A stretch of 64,000 nt of DNA from Cytobacillus citreus (GCF_018343665.1 NZ_JAGYPM010000002.1:661979-725978); one strand, 5' to 3'. Shown: positions 27,306-36,513, counted from the stretch's first letter. Made by a program: numbers and translations. Notes: a model not told the origin generated them from the letters alone.

Positions 27306-27465
27306 CTGTAGAGTTTGACATCATTTTAATAAAGAGAGCCAATTCTTCTTGTTGCCGAATGCCTTCATATCTTTCTAAATCGAATTCGTCATATACAGTT
27401 CCGTCTTTGATAAAGTAGAGTGTGTTTACACATGGCATTTCAGAACGAAATGGGTTTTTACTCAA
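27291..27465 (-). pseudogene. C-terminal end of a conjugation protein
   Basis: An open minus frame reads NTLYFIKDGTVYDEFDLERY and ends TAA just inside the start of the VirB6-like gene, which is typical operon overlap. It is cut on its upstream side by cassette copy B. The specific family was not recognised. Confidence 0.5.
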
Positions 27466-27469
27466 AAAT

Positions 27470-27990
27470 GAGGCCCCTTTACTCTTACACCAGCTTCAAC
27501 TAAAAATCAAGAAAAGGGCAATCTGCTCTTTCTTTGTCTCGTATCGGTTGGCGATATAACTTGCAAATAAATCCCCAAAACCATCATCTTTAAGAAAGGG
27601 GATAAGCGATATGATATACATCGGAATGAACGAGCATTCTTTTACAAGGAAGTGGAAAAAAGAGTAGGGACTGGAACACCGCTGTCCGAGAGTTCGGACG
27701 AAATGGATATGAGTTTTAAAAGATGAAGATTGGCTTATCATTGTTAAATAAGATATCGAAGCGCTTATAGCGTTACGCAATACGGACAAGCCACTAGACG
27801 ATTCACTAAAAACCTTGTGTTTCTACAAAAAGAAAGATTAGAAGTACCTTAGGAAACCAAATAAAAAGGAGAAATTCCTTTGTTCTGAATATTAGGATTC
27901 ACTATTTTTCAAATTTCAACAAATTCCCGGGAAATATCTACAAATTATGAGTAGATATCGACAAAAATTAGAAGCATTTAAATAACTATA
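27470..27990 (+). repeat. Cassette copy B, degraded; empty IS4 site
   Basis: Nearly the same as copy A' over about 500 bp, including the frameshifted HTH gene and the tail around AAATTCCCGGGAAATATC. A short stretch after the reading-frame remnant is missing relative to copy A'. It carries the uninterrupted target site of the IS4 element. Confidence 0.65.
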
Positions 27991-28044
27991 AACTCAGTTT
28001 TATTTATTAATAATAAGTTCATGGGCGTAAATATTCCTGGTAGT

Positions 28045-28440
28045 GTTAATTTCTGTATGTCCTTGCTGAGGCTCCTTTACTCCTACACCAGCTTCAACTA
28101 AAAATAGAATTCCTCAAGAAAGGGGAATCTGCTCTTTCTTTGTCTCGTATCGCTGGGCGATATAGCTTGCAAATAAATCTAAAAACCTTCACAATTTAAT
28201 AGAAAAGGAGGTCCGATATGCGAAGCGATATACAAACGAATGAACGAGCTTTTTCTTCTAAGGAAGTGGCAGAAGAAGTGGGGATTGCAACACCCACTGT
28301 TCGAAAGTATGGCCAAATCTTGGAGCGGAATGGATATGAGTTTTTAAAAGATGGAGATCGGCGTATTTTTGTTCAATCAGACATCGGAGCGCTAATAGCA
28401 TCACGCGATACGGACAAGCCGCTAGACGATACAGCTAAAG
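28045..28440 (+). repeat. Cassette copy C with truncated HTH gene
   Basis: Leader as in copy A, then an HTH gene starting at the ATG at 28218. It is almost identical to the gene at 21236 for 73 codons and then joins catalase antisense sequence at about 28438. No coiled-coil part remains, so it is a pseudogene. Confidence 0.7.
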
Positions 28441-29044
28441 GCCATGTCCTGGAATGTGGCGAAAACTTTTTACCGTACCAGCATCAGAGTATAAACGTAC
28501 AACAAAATGAATCGATTCAGGTGCTCTTGCTACAAAGCTCCAAAACCTATCAGGATCAATAAGGTGAGCTTGCTTTAATAAATTCCGGAAATCGTATCGC
28601 ATCACGAACAGCAAAAACAGGAATGTGATTACATAAAAGGTCAAAAACACCTTCTTCTGTATAAAATTTTGTAGCTAAACCACGTACATTTCTAGATGTA
28701 TCAGGTGTTCCTTTCACACCGACGGCTAACGAGAAGCGAACCATAACAGGAACATTCAGATTAGAATGTTGCAAAAAGCTCAGTTTTGTATGTTCGGACA
28801 TCGAATAGATCGTTTGAAAATAACCAAATGCACCAGATCCTTTTACATGAACAGGTCTTTCTAAAATCTTTTCATGAATAAATTCTTGTAAGGTTTCGTG
28901 TAGTACACTATCTTGTTCCAGTACAGGTCCACGAGAGCCGATCGTCTGGGAATGAAGTTTAGCTGACCCATTGGTGAGGTCTCGATTCTCATAATGGCTT
29001 TCCTCTAATGAAGTTTGCCTCTGTTTATGATGTTTTTCATTCAT
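28438..29044 (-). pseudogene. Haem catalase, N-terminal part only
   Basis: ATG at 29044 with TTGGAGG upstream. Catalase homology covers the catalytic His region (PVHVKGSGAFGYF), VPVMVRFSLAVG and RNVRGLATKFYTEEG. A frameshift at about 28575 separates it from DRFWSFVARAPESIHF and YSDAGTVKSFRHIPGHG. It then ends at the cassette C junction, losing the haem-ligand Tyr region. Not functional. Confidence 0.8.
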
Positions 29045-29059
29045 TATTATAGCCTCCAA

Positions 29060-29954
29060 AAACTAATTTCCATCAATTGTTACTAAATATGATTTTTAAG
29101 GCTCGAATATGTATCTTCTTCTTTTATTTTCAACATTCATTAGAAATATAGTTTCTTAAAGTCAGAAGCATTTTTCAGGAAATTGCAATTTAAGTGAATT
29201 TGAACCGATATGTGAATAGACCGCTAGTTAAAGAAAACTCCTATGCAGCGGACCTTTTTGAACATGTAGAATTATGAAAAGATGAATATGAAGAAGGAAA
29301 AGCTTTTTTAAATAGAAGCATATTTTTGTGTGATAAAAGGAACAGAACTTTTTTAAGCCTTTCAAATAAACGTAAGAGGTTAAGTTACATCCTGAATTTA
29401 TTTTCAGAACTTAGATTGCCAGACAATATAGGTTTTGCACTTGACTTTCTTAAGATGATAAAAGAGCAGGTGGAATTTTGTTTGCAAATATTATAAAGGT
29501 AGTTTGGTTGCTGAATGATGACTTAGGGTTTGGTGGGTATAGAAAAATAAAAGATGCAAACGTTTGATGAACGATTTAATGAGATTGAACTAATTGAAGA
29601 ACTATATAGCGACTTAAAGAAAAAACAACAGGTACTTATGGATAATCACTAAAGTTCTGCATAATTTCTGCACTTTTATTTTGTATATTAAATAGAGGGC
29701 TTAATAAGTAGGATTATAGCAGCAACGATAAAACAGAAGAACAAGAAAATGAAGCAACAGAATCTAGTCAGCCATTAAACAATAAAAATAAAAGAGGGGA
29801 ATAGATGTAAATTTGTCTCTAATAAATTTTATCAGTTTACTAAGTCATTAAACTATAATTGGTAGAATTTTTGTGAATTAATACAAACTTAAGCTTCGAA
29901 ACAAAGAAAAAAGGTATAATGGTTAAAAATAATAAGGGGAGGAATGAATCTTAA
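29060..29954. other. Gap with short unidentified fragments and cueP promoter
   Basis: Plus-frame fragments include SNKRKRLSYILNLFSELRLP (to a TAA at 29494) and FDERFNEIELIEELYSDLKK (to a TAA at 29650); neither has a clear start or family. A perfect TATAAT at 29915-29920 is a candidate -10 for the cueP-like gene, though its -35 is weak. Confidence 0.4.
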
Positions 29955-30488
29955 ATGAAAATAAAAGGATTAATCATTACTTTGATAACGGCAGTTATAC
30001 TAACTGCTTGCGGCAGCACAGATAAAGATGAAGCAAAGCTTGTAAAAGAAACAGATGACATTAAGGCCTTGGTAAATGATTATAGTTTAGGGAATAAAAC
30101 GGCACAAAATGCCTCCATTACGTCACAAGAACTCATTGTGACTGAAAATGATGGAAATAAAACTTCTTATGATTTACCTAAAGGTGAGTTTTTTGTTTCG
30201 ATTGCACCTTACGTGAATGAAACCCATCCATGAACGAATCATAGCTTGACAGGTTGTCAAGCTGAACTTGCAAATAAAGAGTTTAATTTATACATTGAAG
30301 ACGAGGATGGCAATGTTATCCGAGATGAAATGATCACCTCCCCATCTAATGGATTTATTGATTTGTGGCTCCCGCGGGATAAAACCTTTCAGATCAAAAT
30401 AGAGCACGATGGAAAAATAGCAGAGTCAAAGCTATCTACATTTGAAGGTGACCCAACCTGTATTACAACGATGAAGTTGATGCAGTAA
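29955..30488 (+). CDS. cueP: CueP-like copper-binding lipoprotein with an in-frame UGA at a conserved Cys codon
   Basis: 178 codons read through one TGA at codon 93. The N-terminus is a lipoprotein signal (VILTACGS, lipobox Cys at about 19). The rest matches the CueP family of extracytoplasmic copper proteins. UGA falls between ETHP and TNHSLTGCQAEL, where family members have Cys. The second conserved Cys is 8 residues on (LTGC) and the third is in GDPTCITT, so the three-cysteine pattern is complete only if UGA encodes Cys or Sec. Both halves are otherwise free of damage, and a strong terminator follows. This is either a recent nonsense mutation (TGT/TGC to TGA) or a selenocysteine codon; see the hairpin at 30243. 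Confidence 0.75.
30243..30263 (+). promoter_or_regulatory. SECIS-like hairpin after the UGA
   Basis: AGCTTGACA (30243-30251), loop GGT, TGTCAAGCT (30255-30263): a perfect 9-bp stem. The loop starts 18 nt after the UGA. Bacterial SECIS elements are hairpins just 3' of UGA, with a small apical loop having G in its first two positions. This one fits. The underlying codons also encode the conserved Ser-Leu-Thr-Gly-Cys-Gln-Ala run, which raises the odds of chance pairing. Confidence 0.4.
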
Positions 30489-30495
30489 AATAAAT

Positions 30496-30528
30496 GATGC
30501 AAGAGGACAAGTCCTCTTGCATCATTTT
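30496..30528 (+). terminator. Strong rho-independent terminator of the cueP-like gene
   Basis: Thirteen-bp perfect stem GATGCAAGAGGAC/GTCCTCTTGCATC with a 2-nt spacer, followed by ATTTTTG. Confidence 0.85.
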
Positions 30529-30962
30529 TGTTTTCAAAAGTGAATAAGATTTGTCTGTCAGATTAATTCTAAGGGGTTTAGCCCACAGGTACAGACGCTC
30601 TATCCCGGCTACCGTTAAAATAAAACCATATAAAAAATGATCAACCAGAAATATCTGGCGGATCTCATAATACGAAGGGTGCGCTACTAAAAGAAGGATT
30701 ACTGCTGGAAAAACTCACTTAATTGAGAGGTTTTATATATTTTATATCACATTTACTGTCATCAAAAGTCGTAGGTAAAATGAAGTAGTAGAGGTATTTC
30801 TATACTATTAATTCCATTAGTAGATTTGTAAAAAAACGTAAGGAAAAAGATCGAATTTTGTTAACACAATCTTTATTAAACTATAAATATATCTACATAC
30901 TGGTTCAATATTCCTCTCATAGAATATATTTGAATACATATTTTAGATAGGAGATGAAGAAA
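30529..30962. other. Intergenic region upstream of glpQ
   Basis: No gene seen. AT-rich; the last 100 bp must hold the glpQ promoter. TTAACA near 30861 is a possible half site for PhoP but has no convincing partner repeats. Confidence 0.4.
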
Positions 30963-31793
30963 ATGAGCAAAAAATTACTATTAAGTGCAGGGATAGCCTT
31001 TTCGTTGTTTTTCAGCCCATTCAGTCAGGCGTTTGCTGCAGAACCAACAGTAGGCGAAAGAAAACAAGTGGAAAATATAGCACACCGTGGTGCAGCAGGT
31101 TATGCACCTGAAAATACGATTGCTGCTTTTGATCTAGCAGTTGAGATGAAAGCCGATTATATTGAAATCGATGTTCAAAGAAGTAAAGATGGTGAATTAG
31201 TAGTGATCCATGATACAACAGTGGATCGTACAACAGATGGAACGGGAAAAGTAGGAGATTTAACATTTGAACAACTTAGAAATCTTGATGCAGGTAGTTG
31301 GAAAGGGGAACAATTTGCAGGAGAACTAATTCCAACATTTGAAGAGGTTCTTGATCGTTACCATGGAAAAGCTGGAATTTTAATAGAATTAAAGGCTCCA
31401 GAGCTTTACCCTGGTATTGAAGAACAAGTGGCAGAAGCATTAAAAGAACGAAATCTGGATAAGCCGCAAAATGAAAAAATCATTATACAATCTTTTAACT
31501 TTGAATCAATTAAAAAAATGGACCAGCTTCTTCCTAAAGTTCCAATCGGTGTATTAACTTCTAACCCTAAAGATACAACACCGGAAGCTTTACAAGAATT
31601 TTCAACCTATGCGGATTGGTTTAACCCAAGCTATGGAATTGTGACAGAAGAATTAGTAAATCAAATCCACTCTCTTGGCATGAAAATTGGATCTTGGACA
31701 GTGCGTAGTCAGGAAGCAGCAGACTTTCTATTTGAAATGAAGGTGGACGCAATCATTTCTGATTATCCGGATTATGTAGATCCTAGAAAGTAA
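30963..31793 (+). CDS. glpQ: Secreted glycerophosphodiester phosphodiesterase
   Basis: 276 residues from the ATG at 30963; AGGAG is 9 bases upstream, while it abuts the ATG at 30954. A cleavable signal peptide ends at SQAFA-AEP. The GDPD TIM barrel has the catalytic and metal motifs HRGAAGYAPENT, ADYIEIDVQRSKDGELVVIHD (His-Asp region) and LIELKAP. It hydrolyses glycerophosphodiesters to glycerol-3-phosphate and an alcohol outside the cell, for phosphate and carbon scavenging. The gene is monocistronic, followed by a terminator. Confidence 0.92.
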   Translation: MSKKLLLSAGIAFSLFFSPFSQAFAAEPTVGERKQVENIAHRGAAGYAPENTIAAFDLAVEMKADYIEIDVQRSKDGELVVIHDTTVDRTTDGTGKVGDLTFEQLRNLDAGSWKGEQFAGELIPTFEEVLDRYHGKAGILIELKAPELYPGIEEQVAEALKERNLDKPQNEKIIIQSFNFESIKKMDQLLPKVPIGVLTSNPKDTTPEALQEFSTYADWFNPSYGIVTEELVNQIHSLGMKIGSWTVRSQEAADFLFEMKVDAIISDYPDYVDPRK

Positions 31794-31810
31794 ATTAATA
31801 TTCTTAGAAA

Positions 31811-31860
31811 AAGGCTGACCCTAAAAAGTCGTAAAAATCGACCTTTTGGGTCAGCCTCTT
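31811..31860 (+). terminator. Terminator of glpQ (possibly bidirectional)
   Basis: AGGCTGACCC...AAAGTC pairs with GACCTTTTGGGTCAGCCT, followed by CTTCT. On the other strand AAAAAGG gives a short U-run. Confidence 0.6.
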
Positions 31861-31879
31861 CTAGAATTATAGGTTAATG

Positions 31880-32625
31880 TTACCCCTTAGCTGATACTTC
31901 TATATTTTGTTTGGATAGCTGATTTTTATGCAACCATTCATAAATGATCGGAATAATAATTAAGCTGTTGATGTTTGAAGTTATCATTCCGCCAATTACC
32001 ACAATACCGAGCGTTTGAGAAATGACCGTATCCGCATTATGTGAAAAGGCAAGTGGTAATAAAGTAAGGATTGTTGCTGCTGCTGTCATTAAAATCGGTC
32101 TAATCCTTGAAAGAGTACCACTTAAAACTGCCTCTTTAATTGGCATTCCTTCTTTTCGATTTCTTTCAATTTTGTCAATTAACACAATACCATTTGTTAC
32201 TACAATACAAGTAAGCATCAGAACACCAATTAATGCTGCTAAATTCCATTCACCTTGGAATAGAATTAATGCTATTACAACACCACTTAAAGCAAGGGGA
32301 ATGCTTAAAAGTACTGATAATGGTGCTATCCATCCTTTGAAGATAAAAGAAGTAATGAGTAATACTAAAAGTATAGAAAATGAAACGGCAATGGACATAT
32401 CGAAAATCATTTGTTTAACTTGTTCAGAGATTCCTCCCAATGAATACGTTACATCATTTGGAAGTTTCATGTTGCTTAGGGTTTGGTCCACCTGATTTGA
32501 AACTTTACTAATATCATTTGATGTAATTTGTGCTGTAACAAGGGAGAATGGTTGACCATCTCTTTCGCTAATAGTTGAAGGAGATTGATCTTTTGCAAAC
32601 TTAGGTATTTGATCAAACTAATCTC
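31880..32625 (-). pseudogene. RND-family efflux pump, C-terminal fragment
   Basis: The last about 245 residues of a protein normally over 1000 long (AcrB/SwrC type). Homology starts near 32620 (SERDGQPFSLVTAQITSND) without a start codon. It covers the last membrane helices (FKGWIAPLSVLLSIPLALSG, ATILTLLPLAFSH) to a natural stop. The upstream three quarters are absent; the flank is unrelated DNA. Not functional as a pump. Confidence 0.8.
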
Positions 32626-32860
32626 CTCATATCCGAGCATCCCCAATCACTTATTTAAAATAAACCCAAATGGTCTTATCGTTCTCTGCAGCAAATTCAA
32701 GAATAATACTCCTATCAAGTTGGGCATGCTAAGTATATAAAATGCACTTGTACGTTCCCTTAATAAAAGATTAATAATCCATTAAAATGAAAAATAAATA
32801 CAAAATTCGCTTCATAGAATTAGAACTAAAAGTAAAGGAATAGCGTATTTTTACCAATTT
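32626..32860. other. Intergenic stretch without recognisable content
   Basis: AT-rich sequence between the pump fragment and a dispersed repeat; no gene, promoter or terminator could be supported. Confidence 0.4.
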
Positions 32861-33139
32861 TTATCGCAGATTAACGGGCAGTAAGACCCCCACTTCAAGG
32901 TTGCGAGAGAATTAAAGAAACCTAAGTGGGGTATCAACTGCCCGTAAAGGCCCATAAAATGAACACAGACTAAAAGCGCCACATCGTGTGGCAACGTCTG
33001 CGTGACCCACTTCCTGTGGGCCGCAACTAACCATCAGTGGGGGATGAAAGCCGACTAAGTACGCCACGTCCTGTGGCAACGTCGGCACTAGCACGTCCTG
33101 TGCGTCGAAAAACCCCCACTGATGGAAGTTTCACTTTAT
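32861..33139. repeat. Dispersed structured intergenic repeat, longest copy (copy 3)
   Basis: Begins TTATCGCAGATTAACGGGCA and ends GGAAGTTTCACTTTAT. Nested pairing includes ACGGGCAGT with ACTGCCCGT, CCCCCACTT with AAGTGGGG, CGCCACATCGTGTGGC, CCCACTTCCTGTGGG, and CCATCAGTGGGGG with CCCCCACTGATGG. Several short stems, each ending in CNTCNTGTGG, are tandem variants of one another. Strong secondary structure, common ends and no ORF suggest a small hairpin-ended mobile element, perhaps IS200/IS605-type (inference). Confidence 0.7.
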
Positions 33140-33217
33140 TTAGAATCTTTAAGGATAGAAAGTGAATAAATAGAAATACTATTTAAATGCAGAGGGTAAC
33201 GTAAGGGGGGAGCTGTC

Positions 33218-33709
33218 TTGTTCAATCAGATAATAAAAGTTGTTCCCAATTTATTTACGATCGGAAATTTATTATGCGGTGTAATCTCAATTACCTTTAA
33301 TATGAGTGGATTTTTGGAAGTATCCTCCATTTTTATTTTCTTATCAGCTGTTCTAGATCTTCTTGATGGAAGGATTGCGAGAAAATTAAAAGTGAACAGT
33401 GAGTTTGGCGTAGAATTAGATTCCTTAGCTGATATTGTTAGTTTCGGAGTTGCTCCAGCACTTCTATTTCATTCGATAGCATCTCCATCAATTTTAACTT
33501 CTTTAGCATTTATCCTTTTTCCAACGATGGGGGCATTAAGATTAGCGAAGTTTAGTGTTAAACCAACTATTGGGTATTTTAAAGGATTACCAATTCCAGC
33601 TGCTGGATTGACATTAGCGGGTATGGGATTTTTTTTATTTAGTAATGCATGGATTACCTTAATCCTCGCACTCTTAATGGTAAGTCCAATTAGGGTTAAA
33701 AAACTATAA
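33218..33709 (+). CDS. pssA: CDP-diacylglycerol-serine O-phosphatidyltransferase
   Basis: 163 residues from a TTG at 33218, with AAGGGGGG 7 bases upstream. It has the CDP-alcohol phosphatidyltransferase signature DG(x2)AR(x8)G(x3)D(x3)D, read here as DGRIARKLKVNSEFGVELD and then SLAD. There are about five to six membrane helices. It makes phosphatidylserine from CDP-diacylglycerol and serine in the membrane, the first step to phosphatidylethanolamine. A psd gene, its usual neighbour, is not present. Length is slightly below B. subtilis PssA (177). Confidence 0.9.
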   Translation: MFNQIIKVVPNLFTIGNLLCGVISITFNMSGFLEVSSIFIFLSAVLDLLDGRIARKLKVNSEFGVELDSLADIVSFGVAPALLFHSIASPSILTSLAFILFPTMGALRLAKFSVKPTIGYFKGLPIPAAGLTLAGMGFFLFSNAWITLILALLMVSPIRVKKL

Positions 33710-33965
33710 TTATGATCTTTCATTGAAAAAAGCTAGAGTAACCTTTGTAAAGGACATTTTAAAAGGGTATAGCTTTTTTATTTTATCCATAAACCTTTTG
33801 GTTATCTTAATAAATGATTAAGAATTCATTAAGATGATATTTTTTAATTTCTTGCTTGTTGATTGAAATGTTACAACTTATATTAGAAAAGTATTCTATT
33901 TGAAAATGGGGAAATTATATAAAAGATACTTTCAGGCTAGTTAGAAGGGATGAGTTTGAAGTTAT
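33710..33965 (+). terminator. Terminator region downstream of pssA
   Basis: AAAGCTA at about 33729 can pair with TATAGCTTT at about 33767, followed by TTTTTATTTT. The remaining sequence up to the kinase fragment shows nothing recognisable. Confidence 0.45.
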
Positions 33966-34166
33966 GGTATAGGAATTCCACAGGGAGAAATAGAAAATAC
34001 ATTTGAGCGTTTTTACCGAGTAGACAAGGCGAGGAGCAGAGAAACAGGAGGCTCTGGTTTAGGACTTCATATTGCAAAAAGTATTATGAAATTGCACAAA
34101 GGCGAAATTAAAATTATAAGTAAAGAAGGGGTAGATACAGAAGTAAGGTTATTCTTCCCCATATAA
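33966..34166 (+). pseudogene. Sensor histidine kinase, last 66 residues
   Basis: The frame starts inside the ATP-binding domain: GIGIP at the G1 box, FERFYRVDKARSRETGGSG at the F/G2 boxes, then GLGLHIAKSIMKLHKGEI to a stop. There is no start, no H-box and no response regulator nearby. A remnant of a PhoR/ResE-type kinase. Confidence 0.8.
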
Positions 34167-34315
34167 AAAGCTGACGAGACCTCGTACTAGTGGGTTTGTC
34201 TATATTAAAAATAATAAATTTTTTTCTTGGTTTATTTATTATTATGTTGAATGCTCAGCTTGTCTTCCACGCAAACCAGGAGCAATTTATGAAAATAACA
34301 AATAAGGCTGCATAA

Positions 34316-34366
34316 GTCTGACAGGCCGTGACTTTTTATCTCATTGCCCGTCAGGCTTTTTTGTAT
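34316..34366 (+). terminator. Rho-independent terminator
   Basis: CTGACAGGC pairs with GCCCGTCAGG (imperfect) across a long loop, followed by CTTTTTTG. It lies between the kinase fragment and the MBL gene. Confidence 0.55.
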
Positions 34367-34421
34367 CTCCTCGGCCAATTATGTGATATAACAAATCTTA
34401 AAGAGGGGGGCCATCACATTC

Positions 34422-35348
34422 ATGGCTAAAATAAGATACGAAAATTACGATAATGTTAGTACTACTAAAAGTTTTAGTGATATGCTGCTCTGGTCAAAAG
34501 AAAGGCGAGCTAAAAAGAAGGACTTAACGGTTCAAATTCCTCAACATGATGCAAAGGAAATTAAGAGACTTTACGAAAATCGTACTGAGTCTTCAATCAC
34601 TTGGATTGGACATTCGACATTTCTTATTCAGTTGAATGGTGTCAACATATTGACCGATCCTGTATGGGCTAGGCGGATGGGATTTCAAAAACGAATGACA
34701 GAGCCTGGTATTCCTATCGATGAGTTGCCTAATATCGATGTAGTATTTATCTCGCATGGTCATTACGATCATCTTGATTTTGGCACGATTAAGAAGTTAA
34801 AAGGCAATCCAGCTTTTTATGTTCCGATTGGTTTGAAGTCAGCTTTTACACAACGTGGATATCTAAATGTAACCGAAGCAAGCTGGTGGGATGAATTTAG
34901 TTTTCGTTCATTGAACATGATATTCGTTCCGGCACAGCATTGGACAAAAAGAAGCTTAACAGATACAAATACCTCTCATTGGGGCGGCTGGGTACTTGTA
35001 GATAGAATATCTGACGAGCGAATTTATTTTGTGGGTGATACAGGATATTTCCGGGGATTTAAAGAAATTGGTGAAAAATTTGACCTTGATATTGTCTTAA
35101 TGCCAATTGGTGCGTATGAACCTGAGTGGTTTATGAAAGACTCTCATATTAATCCAGAGGATGCGATCAAAGCATTTTTAGAATTAGAAGGAAAAACATT
35201 TATACCGATGCATTATGGGGCTTACCGACTAGCTAATGATACTGGGCCAGAGGCACTTGAACGGATGTATAAAGAATGGGATAGGCTAGAGCTAACAAAA
35301 GAAGCATTAACCGTTTTAAAATTGGGTGAAACGTTGTGGTTAAAATAA
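34422..35348 (+). CDS. Metallo-beta-lactamase-fold hydrolase (NAPE-PLD-like)
   Basis: 308 residues with AAAGAGGGGGG upstream of the ATG. The dinuclear zinc motif HGHYDHLD (about residues 111-118) is complete, with further ligands in PAQHW, FVGDTGY and PMHYG. The spacing and the sequence ESSITWIGHSTFLIQLNG are those of N-acylphosphatidylethanolamine phospholipase D-like proteins, which in bacteria are often annotated UlaG/YtnP-like. It has no signal peptide, so it is cytoplasmic. The true substrate is unknown; lipid phosphodiester hydrolysis is inferred from the family only. Confidence 0.82.
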   Translation: MAKIRYENYDNVSTTKSFSDMLLWSKERRAKKKDLTVQIPQHDAKEIKRLYENRTESSITWIGHSTFLIQLNGVNILTDPVWARRMGFQKRMTEPGIPIDELPNIDVVFISHGHYDHLDFGTIKKLKGNPAFYVPIGLKSAFTQRGYLNVTEASWWDEFSFRSLNMIFVPAQHWTKRSLTDTNTSHWGGWVLVDRISDERIYFVGDTGYFRGFKEIGEKFDLDIVLMPIGAYEPEWFMKDSHINPEDAIKAFLELEGKTFIPMHYGAYRLANDTGPEALERMYKEWDRLELTKEALTVLKLGETLWLK

Positions 35349-35423
35349 TGACCCTTCATTTCATGGGGTGTTCTTGATTTGTGTGACTTGGTCTATGAAA
35401 ACGTTACCATTACCCAATAAACA

Positions 35424-35460
35424 AAAAGATCAGGAATAATGAAGTATCTCCTGATCTATT
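35424..35460 (-). terminator. Terminator of the isochorismatase-like gene
   Basis: On the minus strand AGATCAGGA pairs with TCCTGATCT across a 13-nt loop and is followed by TTTTTGTTT. Confidence 0.65.
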
Positions 35461-35525
35461 AATTCAACATTATTTATACTTAAAGGTTAATAATACAACC
35501 TTCCCCATGACTTGAAACTTTATTT

Positions 35526-36083
35526 TTATCTATAATTGTTATGGATCGGCTGGAATAAATCCTCTTCTGTTTTTCTAACTACTGAAAAATGGTCAACATT
35601 GTAATGACCATGTAGGATTTTATTATGATGTTTTATAATTTGTTCAGCTGATAATGTTAAGCTACTAGTTGTGGAATGTCCATCTTCAACAAGTGTAACA
35701 TCAAATCCACTTACGGTAGCAGCTCTTACAGCCGTATCAATGCAGTACTCTGTTTTGCATCCCATTATGATTAGATGTTCGATTTGGTTATCATGAAGTA
35801 CCTCTAATAATGGTGTTCCATAGAATGAATTCGTCGCTTTTTTATTAAATATCTTGGCAGAAGTAGGTACTTGGATTTCTTTATGAATTTCAAATCCATC
35901 TCCTTTGCCCTCTGCAACATCTAGGTCTCGTATGAATAATACTAAGTGGCCCATCTCCGTCGCTTTTTCTATAACTGCATTAATATTGTTGAGAAGATCA
36001 TCTTTATTGAATACACATTGCTCACCATCTTTACCTTCAATAAGTTCTTGTTGTGCATCAATAACCAATAATGCTTGGTTCAA
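35526..36083 (-). CDS. Isochorismatase-family cysteine hydrolase
   Basis: 185 residues. The catalytic triad of the family is visible: Asp in LLVIDAQQELI (residue 9), Lys in FNKKATNSFYGT (about 80), and Cys in MGCKTEYCIDTA (about 117, the second Cys, preceding IDTA). The cis-peptide Gly region precedes it. Members hydrolyse amides such as nicotinamide, ureidoacrylate or N-carbamoyl compounds, or isochorismate. The substrate cannot be assigned from the sequence. A stand-alone gene with its own terminator. Confidence 0.82.
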   Translation of the reverse strand: MNQALLVIDAQQELIEGKDGEQCVFNKDDLLNNINAVIEKATEMGHLVLFIRDLDVAEGKGDGFEIHKEIQVPTSAKIFNKKATNSFYGTPLLEVLHDNQIEHLIIMGCKTEYCIDTAVRAATVSGFDVTLVEDGHSTTSSLTLSAEQIIKHHNKILHGHYNVDHFSVVRKTEEDLFQPIHNNYR

Positions 36084-36294
36084 TAAAAAAACCCCTTTAC
36101 ATTAAAATAAAAAACCGTACCACCATCTCCTTATTTTTATTTGCATAAAAACCGCCCCCTTTACATGTTCTAATAAAAGATATTCGCATTTGAATCATAA
36201 AGTCCTGCATGCAATAAATTTTTGTGAGCAATTTTTCCATTCCAGTGAATCAGCGTTAGTACTATCATGAAATGAACCATTTTGGGCACGAATC

Positions 36295-36513
36295 TCACTT
36301 ATTCGTTACCGCTAATCTGTTAATTTCTTTAGTATCAATTGTATACAATGGAGTATCCTTATTGATTATTACTTTCCCTATATGTCCTTCCTTGAGAGTA
36401 ATTTTCCCCCATTTAACAATTATTTTTTTCGCATGGGCACTTTCCAATGGTGAAAATAGAGTCCCGATCAAAAGTAGCACTGTCAATAAGCTAACAATCC
36501 TTTTTAAAATCAA
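36295..36513 (-). pseudogene. Short secreted protein, probably truncated SH3-like
   Basis: 72 residues from a TTG at 36513 only 2 bases after AGGAGG, so the true start may be a nearby rare codon. A signal peptide ends at SAHA-KK. The mature part, KWGKITLKEGHIGKVIINKD, resembles the first strands of SH3-like secreted Bacillus proteins and then stops early. It could be a real small protein, but truncation of a longer one is more likely. Confidence 0.5.

Noticed and set aside
30840..30962. PhoP box in front of glpQ
   Set aside because: Only one TTAACA hexamer fits; no second or third repeat at 11-bp spacing.
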